This document shows positions 25,940 through 33,761 of a stretch of DNA of 46,168 nucleotides, in pieces; the first letter of the stretch is position 1; every line of letters starts with the position of its first letter. This DNA comes from Bryobacteraceae bacterium (lineage in GTDB: Bacteria; Acidobacteriota; Terriglobia; Bryobacterales; Bryobacteraceae). Under the pieces are notes generated by a model that saw only the letters and a list, made by a program, of their open reading frames with translations, did no database searches and was not told where the DNA came from. Where the stretch lies: NCBI GenBank assembly GCA_019187195.1, contig JABAQT010000051.1, positions 1 through 46,168 on the forward strand, in the 5' to 3' direction. The translations under genes were made by a program, and so were the position numbers.

Positions 25940-26880
25940 TGCGTCTCGTCTTCCTTGGAACGCCGCGGTTTGCCGTCCCTACCCTCGAAGCCATTCTGGC
26001 GGCGGGGCACGAAATAGCGGCGGTCTACACGCAGCCTGACCGTCCCAAGGGCCGCGGCCGGCAACTGGTCCCCTCCCCGGTCAAGGAATGCGCGCTCGCG
26101 CACGGACTCCGGGTCGACCAACCCGAACGCCTCCGACGGCCGGAAGTGGTGGAGCAACTGAGAGCCGTAGGCGCCGACGCCATGGTGGTGGTGGGCTATG
26201 GCCAGATTATTCCGCAAACCATCATCGACCTGCCCCGCCTCGGCATTATCAATGTCCACGCCTCTCTGCTTCCGAAGTATCGCGGCGCCGGCCCGATTCA
26301 ATGGGCCATCGCCAACGGCGAACGGGTCACGGGGGTGACGACGATGCGCATCGACGCGGGGCTCGACACCGGCGACATGCTGCTGAAGCGCGAAACGGAG
26401 ATCGGCCCGGAGGAAAATGCCATCGAACTCGGCGAGCGCCTTGCGGTTGCCGGCGCGGAGTTGCTTGTGGAAACGCTCGACGGACTCGCGCGCGGCGTTA
26501 TCACGCCGGCCCCTCAGAATGATGCCGAAGCCACTTATGCGCCGGTGCTGAAAAAAGAGGACGGGATCATCCGCTGGAATCTGCCCGCCGGAGAGATCCA
26601 CTGCCGCATTCGCGGTTTTCAGCCATGGCCTGGAGCATACACCAGCTTCCGCGGCCAGATATTGCATATTTGGAGGGCTCGCCTGGCGGCCGGGGAACTG
26701 AACAGGACGCCTGGAGCGGCGGTTCTCCAGGATGGCAAACTCCTGGTGGCATGCGGTGGAAACTCCACGCTCGAATTGCTCGAATTGCAACTCGAGGGGA
26801 GAAAGAAAATGCCCGCGCGGGCTTTTCTCAACGGACAGCGGCTGGTAGAGTATGAATTTCCGGGGGAGATGAAAATTTGA
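25939..26880 (+). CDS. fmt: Methionyl-tRNA formyltransferase
   Basis: A 313-aa enzyme transferring a formyl group from 10-formyl-THF to Met-tRNA(fMet). The chosen ATG at 25939 overlaps the def stop as TAATG and gives MRLVFLGTPRFAVPTLEAIL, the usual N-terminus; a GTG two codons earlier is possible. The formyltransferase core carries NVHASLLPKYRGAGPIQWAI (105-124; conserved Asn and His) and RIDAGLDTGDML with the conserved Asp. The C-terminal OB-like domain follows (IRGFQPWPGAYTSF). Its last codons overlap the argJ start by 3-4 nt. Confidence 0.97.
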   Translation: MRLVFLGTPRFAVPTLEAILAAGHEIAAVYTQPDRPKGRGRQLVPSPVKECALAHGLRVDQPERLRRPEVVEQLRAVGADAMVVVGYGQIIPQTIIDLPRLGIINVHASLLPKYRGAGPIQWAIANGERVTGVTTMRIDAGLDTGDMLLKRETEIGPEENAIELGERLAVAGAELLVETLDGLARGVITPAPQNDAEATYAPVLKKEDGIIRWNLPAGEIHCRIRGFQPWPGAYTSFRGQILHIWRARLAAGELNRTPGAAVLQDGKLLVACGGNSTLELLELQLEGRKKMPARAFLNGQRLVEYEFPGEMKI

Positions 26881-28055
26881 AACTGCCCATTGGCTATCGC
26901 TATGCGTCGATGTACGCGGGGATTCGTAAGACGGCGCAGGACGATCTGGCGTTGATCGTGCCGGACACGCCGGCGGCCTGCGCCGGAGTTTTCACGCGAA
27001 ATCGCGTTCAGGCGGCCCCCGTGAAAGTGTGCAAAGCCCACCTGAAGGAGAGCCGCGGCATGGCTGGCGCGATTCTCATCAACGCCGGCAACGCCAATTG
27101 CGCAACCCGCACCGGGGAGCGCGTGGCTTTGGGCTGCTGTAGAGCCGTGGCGAAACTTTGCAAACGGCCGGTGTCGCACGTGCTCCCCGCATCCACGGGC
27201 GTGATTGGAGTGGAACTCGATCCGAAACTCATCACCGGCGCCCTTCCCGGCCTTTTCGCCGCGCTCTCGCCGGACAATTTCGAAGCCGTCAGCCGCGCCA
27301 TCATGACCACGGACACGCGCCCCAAGACAGCGTCGGCGGAAGTCGCCGCCGGCAAAGGCACGGTGGTCATTGCGGGCATGACGAAGGGAGCCGGAATGAT
27401 TATGCCGATGATGGCCACCACTCTCGGCTTTGTCATGACCGACGCAGCCATTTCGCCTTCGATGCTTGCGGGAATGCTCCGCGAGGCCAACGAGGAGAGC
27501 TATAGCCGGATGAGTGTCGATGGGGACACTTCCACCAACGATACGCTTCTGCTTCTGGCCAACGGCGCTTCCGGACAAAAGATATCAGGGAAGGACCGCA
27601 ACGTATTCACCGAAGCGCTGGTGCACGTCCTGCAGGACCTGGCGCGGCAGATCGCGCGGGATGGAGAGGGAGCGAAGAAGCTCATCACTATCCATGTCGA
27701 GGGAGCGCCATCGAACGGCGATGCCGCCCGCATCGCGCGCGCCATTGCCAATTCGCCGCTGGTGAAAACCGCCGTGGCGGGTTCCGACCCCAATTGGGGG
27801 CGCATTGTAATGGCGGCGGGGAATGCCGGCGTAGCGTTCGAGCCCTCGCATGTGGACGTCTACATGCAAGGCGTCCGCGTTTGCCGCAAGGGGCTCGCCG
27901 CTCCGTTCTCCGAGGACGCGCTGAAAGCAAAGCTCGATGAGAAGGAAGTGGATATTCACTTCGTCATCCAGGGTGACGGTGAGGGACAGACGCGCTTCTG
28001 GACCTGCGATTTCACGGAAGAGTACATTCGCATCAACGCGAGCTATCGCACATAG
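26877..28055 (+). CDS. argJ: ArgJ glutamate N-acetyltransferase / ornithine acetyltransferase
   Basis: A 392-aa enzyme of arginine synthesis that recycles the acetyl group between N-acetylornithine and glutamate. It starts with TTG at 26877 (MKLPIGYRYASMYAG), overlapping the fmt TGA as TTGA; GGGGGAG lies 9-10 nt upstream, which supports this start. The self-cleavage region is KGAGMIMPMMATTLGF, with the scissile bond expected before T181, the catalytic nucleophile. Other family signatures are NAGNANCATRTG and ASTGVIG. The presence of ArgJ implies the cyclic acetyl pathway. No other arg gene is in this window. Whether it also makes acetylglutamate from acetyl-CoA cannot be read. Confidence 0.96.
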   Translation: MKLPIGYRYASMYAGIRKTAQDDLALIVPDTPAACAGVFTRNRVQAAPVKVCKAHLKESRGMAGAILINAGNANCATRTGERVALGCCRAVAKLCKRPVSHVLPASTGVIGVELDPKLITGALPGLFAALSPDNFEAVSRAIMTTDTRPKTASAEVAAGKGTVVIAGMTKGAGMIMPMMATTLGFVMTDAAISPSMLAGMLREANEESYSRMSVDGDTSTNDTLLLLANGASGQKISGKDRNVFTEALVHVLQDLARQIARDGEGAKKLITIHVEGAPSNGDAARIARAIANSPLVKTAVAGSDPNWGRIVMAAGNAGVAFEPSHVDVYMQGVRVCRKGLAAPFSEDALKAKLDEKEVDIHFVIQGDGEGQTRFWTCDFTEEYIRINASYRT

Positions 28056-28064
28056 AGGGATTCC

Positions 28065-28484
28065 ATGCGCCGCCGGGAATGGCTCCTGTTGCCAACTGCT
28101 TCCCTTCTCTGGGGCGATGAACGGCAACAGTTGACGGATTGGCTGGGTGAACTCGCGGCGCGCCTTTCAGAGGACGACCCCGAGGAATTTCTCGACGCAT
28201 TCGACAAACAGTTGCGCGGGCGAATTGACTCGAACGTCCGCGGAATGCTCCAGGGGTGGGAGGCGGCATCCACGGTGGATATTCTCTCCATCTCAGGCGA
28301 GGGAGACCGCCGTACTCTCGAGTTGGACTGGTTTCTTCGCCTCACGCCACGCTCACTCGTGGGGGCGGCACACGAGCGCCGCACGCCGCTCACCATGGTC
28401 CTCCGCCGCGCCGGTAAGGGATGGCGTGCCGTCGCTCTAACCCCCATCGATTTTTTCTCCCCTCCCAAACCCTCGGCCCAATGA
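28065..28484 (+). CDS. Small hypothetical protein, possibly exported
   Basis: A 139-aa protein that I do not recognise. It begins MRRREWLLLPTASLLWGDE, a short basic plus hydrophobic start that could be a weak signal or anchor. The rest has a helix-rich N-half (LTDWLGELAARLSEDDPEEFLDAF) and a beta-rich C-half (VDILSISGEGDRRTLELDWFLRL, TPLTMVLRRAGKGWRAVALTPIDFF). That order resembles NTF2/cystatin-like small domains, but this is only an impression. AGAGGGA stands just before the ATG, 9 nt after the argJ stop, so it probably closes the aroC operon. Confidence 0.65.
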   Translation: MRRREWLLLPTASLLWGDERQQLTDWLGELAARLSEDDPEEFLDAFDKQLRGRIDSNVRGMLQGWEAASTVDILSISGEGDRRTLELDWFLRLTPRSLVGAAHERRTPLTMVLRRAGKGWRAVALTPIDFFSPPKPSAQ

Positions 28485-28532
28485 CGGATTTCGCTCCGGC
28501 GCCGCGCCTGAGTGGTTGGAGAGTATAAATCC

Positions 28533-29318
28533 ATGCCCGCACCCTCAAAGCCCGGAGTCAATCCTTCCCCGTTCGCCTGGCATGAAGCCCAAGCCTGGAA
28601 CCTGCCCACCATGCTCGACGCCATCGCGCGCAACAACAAGAACTCGAACATGCCGAATGAAATGCTTGCCGTGATTTTCTTCGAGGAGACCGGATTCTGC
28701 AACGTGCAGCAGGCGGGGAAAAACGGCCCCGCCGTCGGCTTCGGCCAAATCGAAGTGGGCAACCGCGATAAATTCCGGTTTTACAAATGGTTGAATGACC
28801 CCGACCTGATCCTCACGGACGACTTCATGGCGAAACTGAAGCAGGAAAAGCTCGATCCGCCGGCGTTGAAGATGAAGCAGTCCATCCAGGAGAAGGTGAA
28901 GACGAAGATGCTCGGCAGCAAGGAATACTCGGTCATGATGTCCTGCAAGTATTTCGAGTTTCTCTCCACCGTGGATGGCATGAAACTGGAGGGTCTCATC
29001 GGTGCGCAGATCTCTTCGCATACCGAATACCGCACCCGGTTTGCCGAGGGATACCAGTTATTGCGCAAAGCGCTTAACCTCACCGGAATCACCGCCGGCC
29101 AGTTGCGCGACGAACTGATCAACGCCCTCAACCACGCCAAGCGCCGTGGCGCGGGGGAGAGCTCCTCGAACAAGAACAACCCGATCCCGAAGGATCATTT
29201 CAAATCCTTCTGGAACTGGATGCTGCCGGATGATTGGCTTGCCGGCCGTCCCGGCGTTGTGGCCCCCGGGAACACGATCTCCGCCAATCATCCGAACGGC
29301 CTGCCGGCCGTGCAGTAG
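28533..29318 (+). CDS. Lysozyme-fold-like protein without signal peptide
   Basis: A protein of 261 aa from the ATG at 28533, with GGAGAG upstream; the frame could begin at a GTG at 28512. Residues 41-75 read MPNEMLAVIFFEETGF, then GPAVGFGQIEV. The spacing resembles the catalytic Glu plus Gly-x-Gly-Gln-Ile block of soluble lytic transglycosylases, with E51 or E52 as the candidate acid. The rest is helical (LRDELINALNHAKRRG), ending in a Trp-rich part (FKSFWNWMLPDDWL). No signal peptide is present, which is odd for a murein enzyme and recalls phage or secretion-system proteins that use another export route. Function is not assigned. The small ORFs that follow may belong with it. Confidence 0.6.
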   Translation: MPAPSKPGVNPSPFAWHEAQAWNLPTMLDAIARNNKNSNMPNEMLAVIFFEETGFCNVQQAGKNGPAVGFGQIEVGNRDKFRFYKWLNDPDLILTDDFMAKLKQEKLDPPALKMKQSIQEKVKTKMLGSKEYSVMMSCKYFEFLSTVDGMKLEGLIGAQISSHTEYRTRFAEGYQLLRKALNLTGITAGQLRDELINALNHAKRRGAGESSSNKNNPIPKDHFKSFWNWMLPDDWLAGRPGVVAPGNTISANHPNGLPAVQ

Positions 29319-29434
29319 CCGCAAGGCGCCTCCAGGGCGCGCCCTGACTCCAAAGCGCGCGCGGCAGCCCTCTACCAGAGGAGAATGCCCACGCGGAGCG
29401 GATTACTGTTACAGTAAGAAAACCTGGGAAACGG

Positions 29435-29689
29435 ATGATTATCCGGAAAACGTAGTTCGACTACATCGCAAATCAGAAGGAACAGGCGTTCTCCTGGGAC
29501 CAATTGGTGATGCGTTATGCCAATTCTCAATTCGGATTTCGCGGAATACTCTGCGTCCCCGTCCGGTCGCCCCAAACCGCGGCGATCCTTCATGACTTCC
29601 GGCTCACCGGAGAAGAGAAGGTGGAGCGGGTCGGAGACTGGATCGCCCGGCTGAGCCGCGCGGGAAAGGCCGCACGTGGACGAGCGTGA
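29435..29689 (+). pseudogene. Small ORF interrupted by an in-frame TAG
   Basis: An ATG at 29435 reads MIIRKT and then TAG (29453-29455). The same frame then stays open for 77 codons: FDYIANQKEQAFSWDQLVMR, followed by a GFRGILCVPVRSPQ segment and VERVGDWIARLSRAG near the end. Without the TAG it would be a protein of about 84 aa. Translation could instead begin at TTG 29504, GTG 29507 or ATG 29510, none with a good Shine-Dalgarno site. I read it as a nonsense-disrupted gene, or a shorter real one. The family is not recognised. Confidence 0.35.
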
Positions 29690-29858
29690 TCCTTTAGTCG
29701 ATTTCAAGGCGCTGGCCTCCGGGATTCTGGAAAAAGATCGCACCATCCGCGAAAGAGTGCCCGGACACGTGGATTCGCTCGAGATAGCGTGGCGGAGTGC
29801 GGGGATGACCGGTACCCTTCCCGCGGTTTTCCGCGCGGCCAACGCCAGGATGCCATGA
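29676..29858 (+). CDS. Small hypothetical ORF, GTG start
   Basis: A 60-aa frame starting with GTG (VDERDPLVDFKALASGILEK...), overlapping the end of the preceding frame by 14 nt. It is polar, mixed helix, with no membrane segment. Its TGA overlaps a following ATG as ATGA, as in translationally coupled genes. Codon third positions are GC-rich. No family is recognised; it could be a remnant. Confidence 0.35.
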   Translation: MDERDPLVDFKALASGILEKDRTIRERVPGHVDSLEIAWRSAGMTGTLPAVFRAANARMP

Positions 29859-29962
29859 CTTTGCGGCATTTCTTCATCCGCGACTCGGCCGCCACGTTCA
29901 CCGGCGCGGAGTGGCACGTCGCGCGAACCTCGTATGAGATCAAAGCGATCCTGCTCGGCTGA
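29855..29962 (+). CDS. Very small hypothetical ORF
   Basis: A 35-aa frame (MTLRHFFIRDSAATFTGAEW...) whose ATG overlaps the stop of the previous frame by 4 nt. The coupling is the only argument for reality; it may be the truncated start of a longer gene lost at the junction with the opposite-strand VOC gene 8 bp away. Confidence 0.25.
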   Translation: MTLRHFFIRDSAATFTGAEWHVARTSYEIKAILLG

Positions 29963-29970
29963 GCATGAAC

Positions 29971-30897
29971 CTACGGCCGTACCGGCGGAGCCTGCGACGA
30001 TGGCGCGGGGACTCCATCCACGGTGCGCGGTTCCATCAACTCCACCCTGGTCCCGTCCGGATCATACAGATTGCATTGCCGCCTGCGATTGATTCCCACC
30101 CGGATCTCCAACGCTCTTGAATAATTCTTCCGTGCGGGTGTGGCTTCGAGCATCGCCACCGCTTGCGCCATGTCCGCCACCTCGAGGGCGATGTGATGCG
30201 CGGTCCCGCGCTTGCCGGGCGCGGGCATCCGGTCATAAAGCATGAATTCGATGTAGTCCGTCCCCTCCGGCGTCCGCATGTTGATCCAACTCAACTCCTT
30301 GCCGTCTCTGCTGCCGCGCCAGATTTCGCGGAACCCGAGGATATCCCGATAGAACTTCATCGCCTCTCGCGTGGAACCCACAAGAATCCCCAGGTGCAGG
30401 ATACGCGTCGAAATGCGGTGGGGACCCAGAAACTTCCCCGTCTCGCGCCGTGACCACCCGTTAGGTTCGTACTGCACAATCTCCACCGTATGCCCATCGG
30501 GGTCCTTCACGCTGAAATTCGAATTTCCAATACGCCCTTTCGGAGTCCGGTCCGGAACTTTCACTCCTTTCGAGGCCAGGTAGAGCCGCATTGCCTCCGC
30601 GTCGCTGGTTTCCAGCGAGATGTGGTTCAGCCGATCCGAGCCCGCCTCGCGCTCGGGAAACAACTCGATGTATTGCCGGTCGTTCACCTTGAGGAACGTC
30701 AGCGAGAGCGTGCCATCCGGATTCTTCAAGTCGAACGGCTCTTCGTATCCCAGGAAATCCTTGTAGAACCGCCGTGACTTGTCCACATCCCTGGCAAACA
30801 GGGCGATATGCGCCACCCCGGTAATCGGCGGGCGCTTCACTTGCTGAGCGTGCCCCACGGCGAACGCGGCCAGCAGCATCATCCCGATCATCCGCAT
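29971..30897 (-). CDS. Exported protein with two VOC (glyoxalase-like) domains
   Basis: A 308-aa protein with a signal peptide (MRMIGMMLLAAFAVGHAQQ). Two vicinal-oxygen-chelate domains follow: about 27-145 (GVAHIALFARDVDKSRRFYK...NFSVKDPDGHTVEIVQYE) and about 165-290 (HLGILVGSTREAMKFYRDIL...NLYDPDGTRVELME). VOC domains bind a metal and serve glyoxalases, dioxygenases and resistance proteins; candidate ligands include His and Glu in each module (HIALF, VEIV; HLGIL, VELM). An exported VOC protein is unusual. It lies 15 nt downstream of the S10 peptidase gene on the same strand, so it is probably co-transcribed. Substrate unknown. Confidence 0.88.
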   Translation of the reverse strand: MRMIGMMLLAAFAVGHAQQVKRPPITGVAHIALFARDVDKSRRFYKDFLGYEEPFDLKNPDGTLSLTFLKVNDRQYIELFPEREAGSDRLNHISLETSDAEAMRLYLASKGVKVPDRTPKGRIGNSNFSVKDPDGHTVEIVQYEPNGWSRRETGKFLGPHRISTRILHLGILVGSTREAMKFYRDILGFREIWRGSRDGKELSWINMRTPEGTDYIEFMLYDRMPAPGKRGTAHHIALEVADMAQAVAMLEATPARKNYSRALEIRVGINRRRQCNLYDPDGTRVELMEPRTVDGVPAPSSQAPPVRP

Positions 30898-30912
30898 GGG
30901 AGTATGGTACCT

Positions 30913-32418
30913 TTACCGCCCGGACATCGCCGAATCGAGAAAACGCCCCACATCCCGGCGTAGCTTTTCAAGCGATGGCGGGTGAATGTACATCATGTGG
31001 CCCGCTTCGTAATACTCCGTCTGAAAATTACCGCGCAGCCGCGCGTCCACGCCCATGTGGCTCAGCGTGTACTCAGCCGCGAAGAACGGCGTTGCCAGGT
31101 CAAAATACCCGCACGCGGCAAATACCTTCATGTGGGGATTCTTCGCCACCGCCGCTCGCATCGCGTCCGCGGTATCCGCGAAGCCCTCCGCGGCGCTTCC
31201 CCAATCCCATCCGGCGATTCCGCCACCCAAAACATAGTAGGTGAAATCTGTTTTAAAGCCCAACTCCCGCCGTACGTAATCCGCGAACAGCGCCGTGTAC
31301 GGAGGCCGGATGGCGGCAATGCTCGGATCAAACTCCGGCAACTCGGCCACGTTGCGTCCCTCATAGGCGATCAGCCGGCTGTCGATGCGGCCCACCGTCG
31401 TCCCGCGGTCCCTCAGCAGTTCATTGCAGAAGCGGAGAATTTCGACGCGCAGGTCCGCGTTATCCACATACTGTTCGCTCAGGCCGGTATAGCGCGCCAA
31501 CTTCGCCACAATAGCCTGCCGTTCGCCGCCTTTCAGGAGAACGCCCTTGGCGAGCGCTTCCGCATATGGCCCGATCGCCCACGCCCGTGCCTCATCAAGC
31601 GTCTTGCGCAGGTCCTTTTGCAGGTCCGGAGCCAGTTTCTTGTGATACCACGCGGTAGCCGTATACGAGGGCAGGTAAAGCACAAAAGGAAGATCGTTCC
31701 CGCGCGTGAAACGGATGGTCTGAAAGTTGAGCACCGTCGAAATCAACACGACGCCATTGAACGCCACCCCACGCTCGATCAGATAGCCCGAAAGCCCCGC
31801 CGCGCGCGTCGTGCCGTAGCTTTCACCGGCCAGAAAAAGCGGTGAGCCCCAGCGTTCGTTGCGCGTCAGGTACAGGCGGATGAATTCGCCAACGGAACTG
31901 ATGTCGCCCTGCACTCCATTGAACTTCTGCGCCAGTTCCGGCTTCGTCACCCGGCTGTAGCCCGTACCCACGGGGTCAATGAAGACAAGGTCTGTCTTAT
32001 CGAGCCATGTCTGCTCGTTGGGTATAAGCTCGTACGGCGCCGGCGGCATCGCTCCGTCCGGCATCATCTTCACCCGCTTCGGGCCCAATGCTCCCAGGTG
32101 GAGCCACACCGAGGCCGCCCCCGGACCACCGTTGAAGGCGAACGTCAGCGGACGCTTTGCGGCCGGCGCGGTGGTTTCGAGCGTATAGGCGATGTAGAAC
32201 ATGCTCGCCTCGGTTTCTCCCATTTCGTTCTTGATGGGGAGGAAGCCTGTGGACGCCGTGTAGCGCAACGCCGCTCCATGGGCCGTCATTTCGTGCCGTG
32301 TCACTACCGGTTTGTCGTCCTGTACAGGGGCGGATGGAACCGCCGGACGCGGCGCCGCGGCCTTCTGCTGCCCCTGGCAAGCCACACTCAGCGCCACAAA
32401 CAAAGCGAATATGCGCAT
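30913..32418 (-). CDS. Exported S10 family serine carboxypeptidase-like peptidase
   Basis: A 501-aa protein with an N-terminal signal (MRIFALFVALSVACQGQQ); the Cys after SVA makes a lipoprotein possible, but the lipobox lacks Leu at -3. S10 signatures: FNGGPGAASVWLHLGALGP (96-113, oxyanion region), FIDPVGTGYSR, nucleophile S200 in AGESYGTTRA, an Asp in GYFDLATPF and the catalytic His in YEAGHMMYIHPPS. It likely removes residues from peptide C-termini outside the cytoplasm. Several S10 genes per genome are common in acidobacteria, from general knowledge. The next gene downstream is the exported VOC protein. Confidence 0.93.
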   Translation of the reverse strand: MRIFALFVALSVACQGQQKAAAPRPAVPSAPVQDDKPVVTRHEMTAHGAALRYTASTGFLPIKNEMGETEASMFYIAYTLETTAPAAKRPLTFAFNGGPGAASVWLHLGALGPKRVKMMPDGAMPPAPYELIPNEQTWLDKTDLVFIDPVGTGYSRVTKPELAQKFNGVQGDISSVGEFIRLYLTRNERWGSPLFLAGESYGTTRAAGLSGYLIERGVAFNGVVLISTVLNFQTIRFTRGNDLPFVLYLPSYTATAWYHKKLAPDLQKDLRKTLDEARAWAIGPYAEALAKGVLLKGGERQAIVAKLARYTGLSEQYVDNADLRVEILRFCNELLRDRGTTVGRIDSRLIAYEGRNVAELPEFDPSIAAIRPPYTALFADYVRRELGFKTDFTYYVLGGGIAGWDWGSAAEGFADTADAMRAAVAKNPHMKVFAACGYFDLATPFFAAEYTLSHMGVDARLRGNFQTEYYEAGHMMYIHPPSLEKLRRDVGRFLDSAMSGR

Positions 32419-32475
32419 TGGTCAATTATGGCGCGGCGTCGCGCTGCCCGCTCGCCCGCGGGCTCGAAGGGCGGC

Positions 32476-33738
32476 TTATCGAAACGCGTGCATAAGGGCC
32501 ATGGTAAGAATCCCGAGGCCGACGATTACACAGGAAAAGATCAACACCCTACGGGTAATGGCCCATTTCCGGATCTCATGCTGAATGAGGGGAAGATTGG
32601 ACAACGCGCTCGTCATCGAAGTCAGCACCGTCGCGAAGCCCGCTGTCTGCATGTCAATGCTTTGATGCATCGCGAGTGTTGCGGCCGCCCCCACGGTGCT
32701 GGCGCTTGAGACGAGTCCTCCGATGAGGCTCACCAGCAGGAAACCAAGATGGCCGAAGTAGCGCTGCCCGAGGCTGCCGGCGATCTCAATCGTTACGAAA
32801 ATGAACCCGAACTGGAAGACCTTCGCCAGCGACAGGGGCGAGGAAAGTTGAACGATCCCGTCATTACCTTGCTGATTCTTCCTTCCACCCCAAATGTAAA
32901 CCGCGGCCGCGAGAATCATGACGATCATGGGGCCGGCGGCGCTCACTACCGCTGGAGGCGCGAAAATGGCCAGGATAATGAGATTCCGCACAAACATGGC
33001 GACAACCGTCAACAGATCCACGGTGACCGCCAGTGTGGCGATGTCGCCCGGCTGATTCTTGATCGATCCGGCCAACTCGACAATCGCCGCCGTGCTGTTC
33101 ACCAGGCCGCCGAGTATCGCCGAGTAGTTCAGACCTCGTGAACCGTAACTCTTGAGCAGCACATAATTGACGAATCCCAAGGCCGCGATGACAACAATAA
33201 TCAGCCACGCTTCACGGGGGTTCAAGAGGCCCCAGGGATCGACCCTGCGATTCGGCAACACGGGATAGATCACGAACGCCAGCAGGCCGAGCGAGACGGC
33301 GGATCGCACCTCGGTCACCAGAAGGCCGCCGGCAAAGTGAGTGAGAGCCGGCTTCAAGGACAGCAGCAGAGTCATCAGAATGGCCGCCGCCACCGGCGTA
33401 TAGTGTTGCCCCTGGCCAATGAGGATTCCGAGGACAAACGTCAGAATCACGGCGGCGGAAGTGGTAGCCTCGACTGGTCTTCCCTCGCGCACATTGTGCA
33501 GCGCGGTCAACAGTACAATCAACAGGACCCCGGCGAAGGTGATGTAGGCAATGGGCGGCCCGGCAAGAATGCTCAGTGCGCCCGCAATGGCGACGATGGT
33601 GAACGTCCTCGTGCCCAGGTCCTTCTGAGACCATTCCCGCTCCAGCCCAACGAGCATGCCGATTCCGATGGCGATTGCGAGTTTGATCGAGATATCTACG
33701 GGGGAGAACTGAGCATCCACTGAATCCGAGGATACCAA
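32476..33738 (-). CDS. MgtC/SapB plus DUF4010 integral membrane protein
   Basis: A 420-aa membrane protein. The N-terminal half is MgtC-like (KLAIAIGIGMLVGLEREWSQ, then helices around TFTIVAIAGALSIL). The C-terminal half matches DUF4010 (SLGLLAFVIYPVLP, GLNYSAILGGLVNSTAAIVE), with about ten more helices. MgtC proteins affect magnesium-linked physiology; this two-domain type has no firm function. The frame begins at a TTG (33738), and an in-frame GTG at 33720 is an alternative; neither has a Shine-Dalgarno site. It is divergent from pmbA with under 50 bp between them. Confidence 0.88.
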   Translation of the reverse strand: MVSSDSVDAQFSPVDISIKLAIAIGIGMLVGLEREWSQKDLGTRTFTIVAIAGALSILAGPPIAYITFAGVLLIVLLTALHNVREGRPVEATTSAAVILTFVLGILIGQGQHYTPVAAAILMTLLLSLKPALTHFAGGLLVTEVRSAVSLGLLAFVIYPVLPNRRVDPWGLLNPREAWLIIVVIAALGFVNYVLLKSYGSRGLNYSAILGGLVNSTAAIVELAGSIKNQPGDIATLAVTVDLLTVVAMFVRNLIILAIFAPPAVVSAAGPMIVMILAAAVYIWGGRKNQQGNDGIVQLSSPLSLAKVFQFGFIFVTIEIAGSLGQRYFGHLGFLLVSLIGGLVSSASTVGAAATLAMHQSIDMQTAGFATVLTSMTSALSNLPLIQHEIRKWAITRRVLIFSCVIVGLGILTMALMHAFR

Positions 33739-33749
33739 CCCGCAGCGGG

Positions 33750-33755
33750 TAGAAT
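33750..33755 (+). promoter_or_regulatory. Candidate -10 (TAGAAT) for leaderless pmbA
   Basis: TAGAAT ends 6 nt before the GTG start of pmbA, so a transcript would begin at about the start codon. No clear -35 and no Shine-Dalgarno site are present, which fits leaderless initiation. Confidence 0.4.
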
Positions 33756-33761
33756 CAGAAT

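Larger units (their letters stand above)
29319..29970. other. Region of small or broken ORFs and dyads
   Basis: This 650-bp stretch has no full-size gene. It holds a 12-bp perfect palindrome AGGGCGCGCCCT (29334-29345), a dyad TTACTG-TTA-CAGTAA (29403-29417), a local AT-richer patch around 29400-29480, and three overlapping short frames listed separately. GC-rich third positions in the later frames suggest real coding descent rather than random DNA. Confidence 0.5.

Noticed and set aside
28520..28530. TATAAA just before the start at 28533
   Set aside because: It lies only a few bases from the ATG and overlaps the Shine-Dalgarno region, so it cannot serve as a useful -10 for that start.
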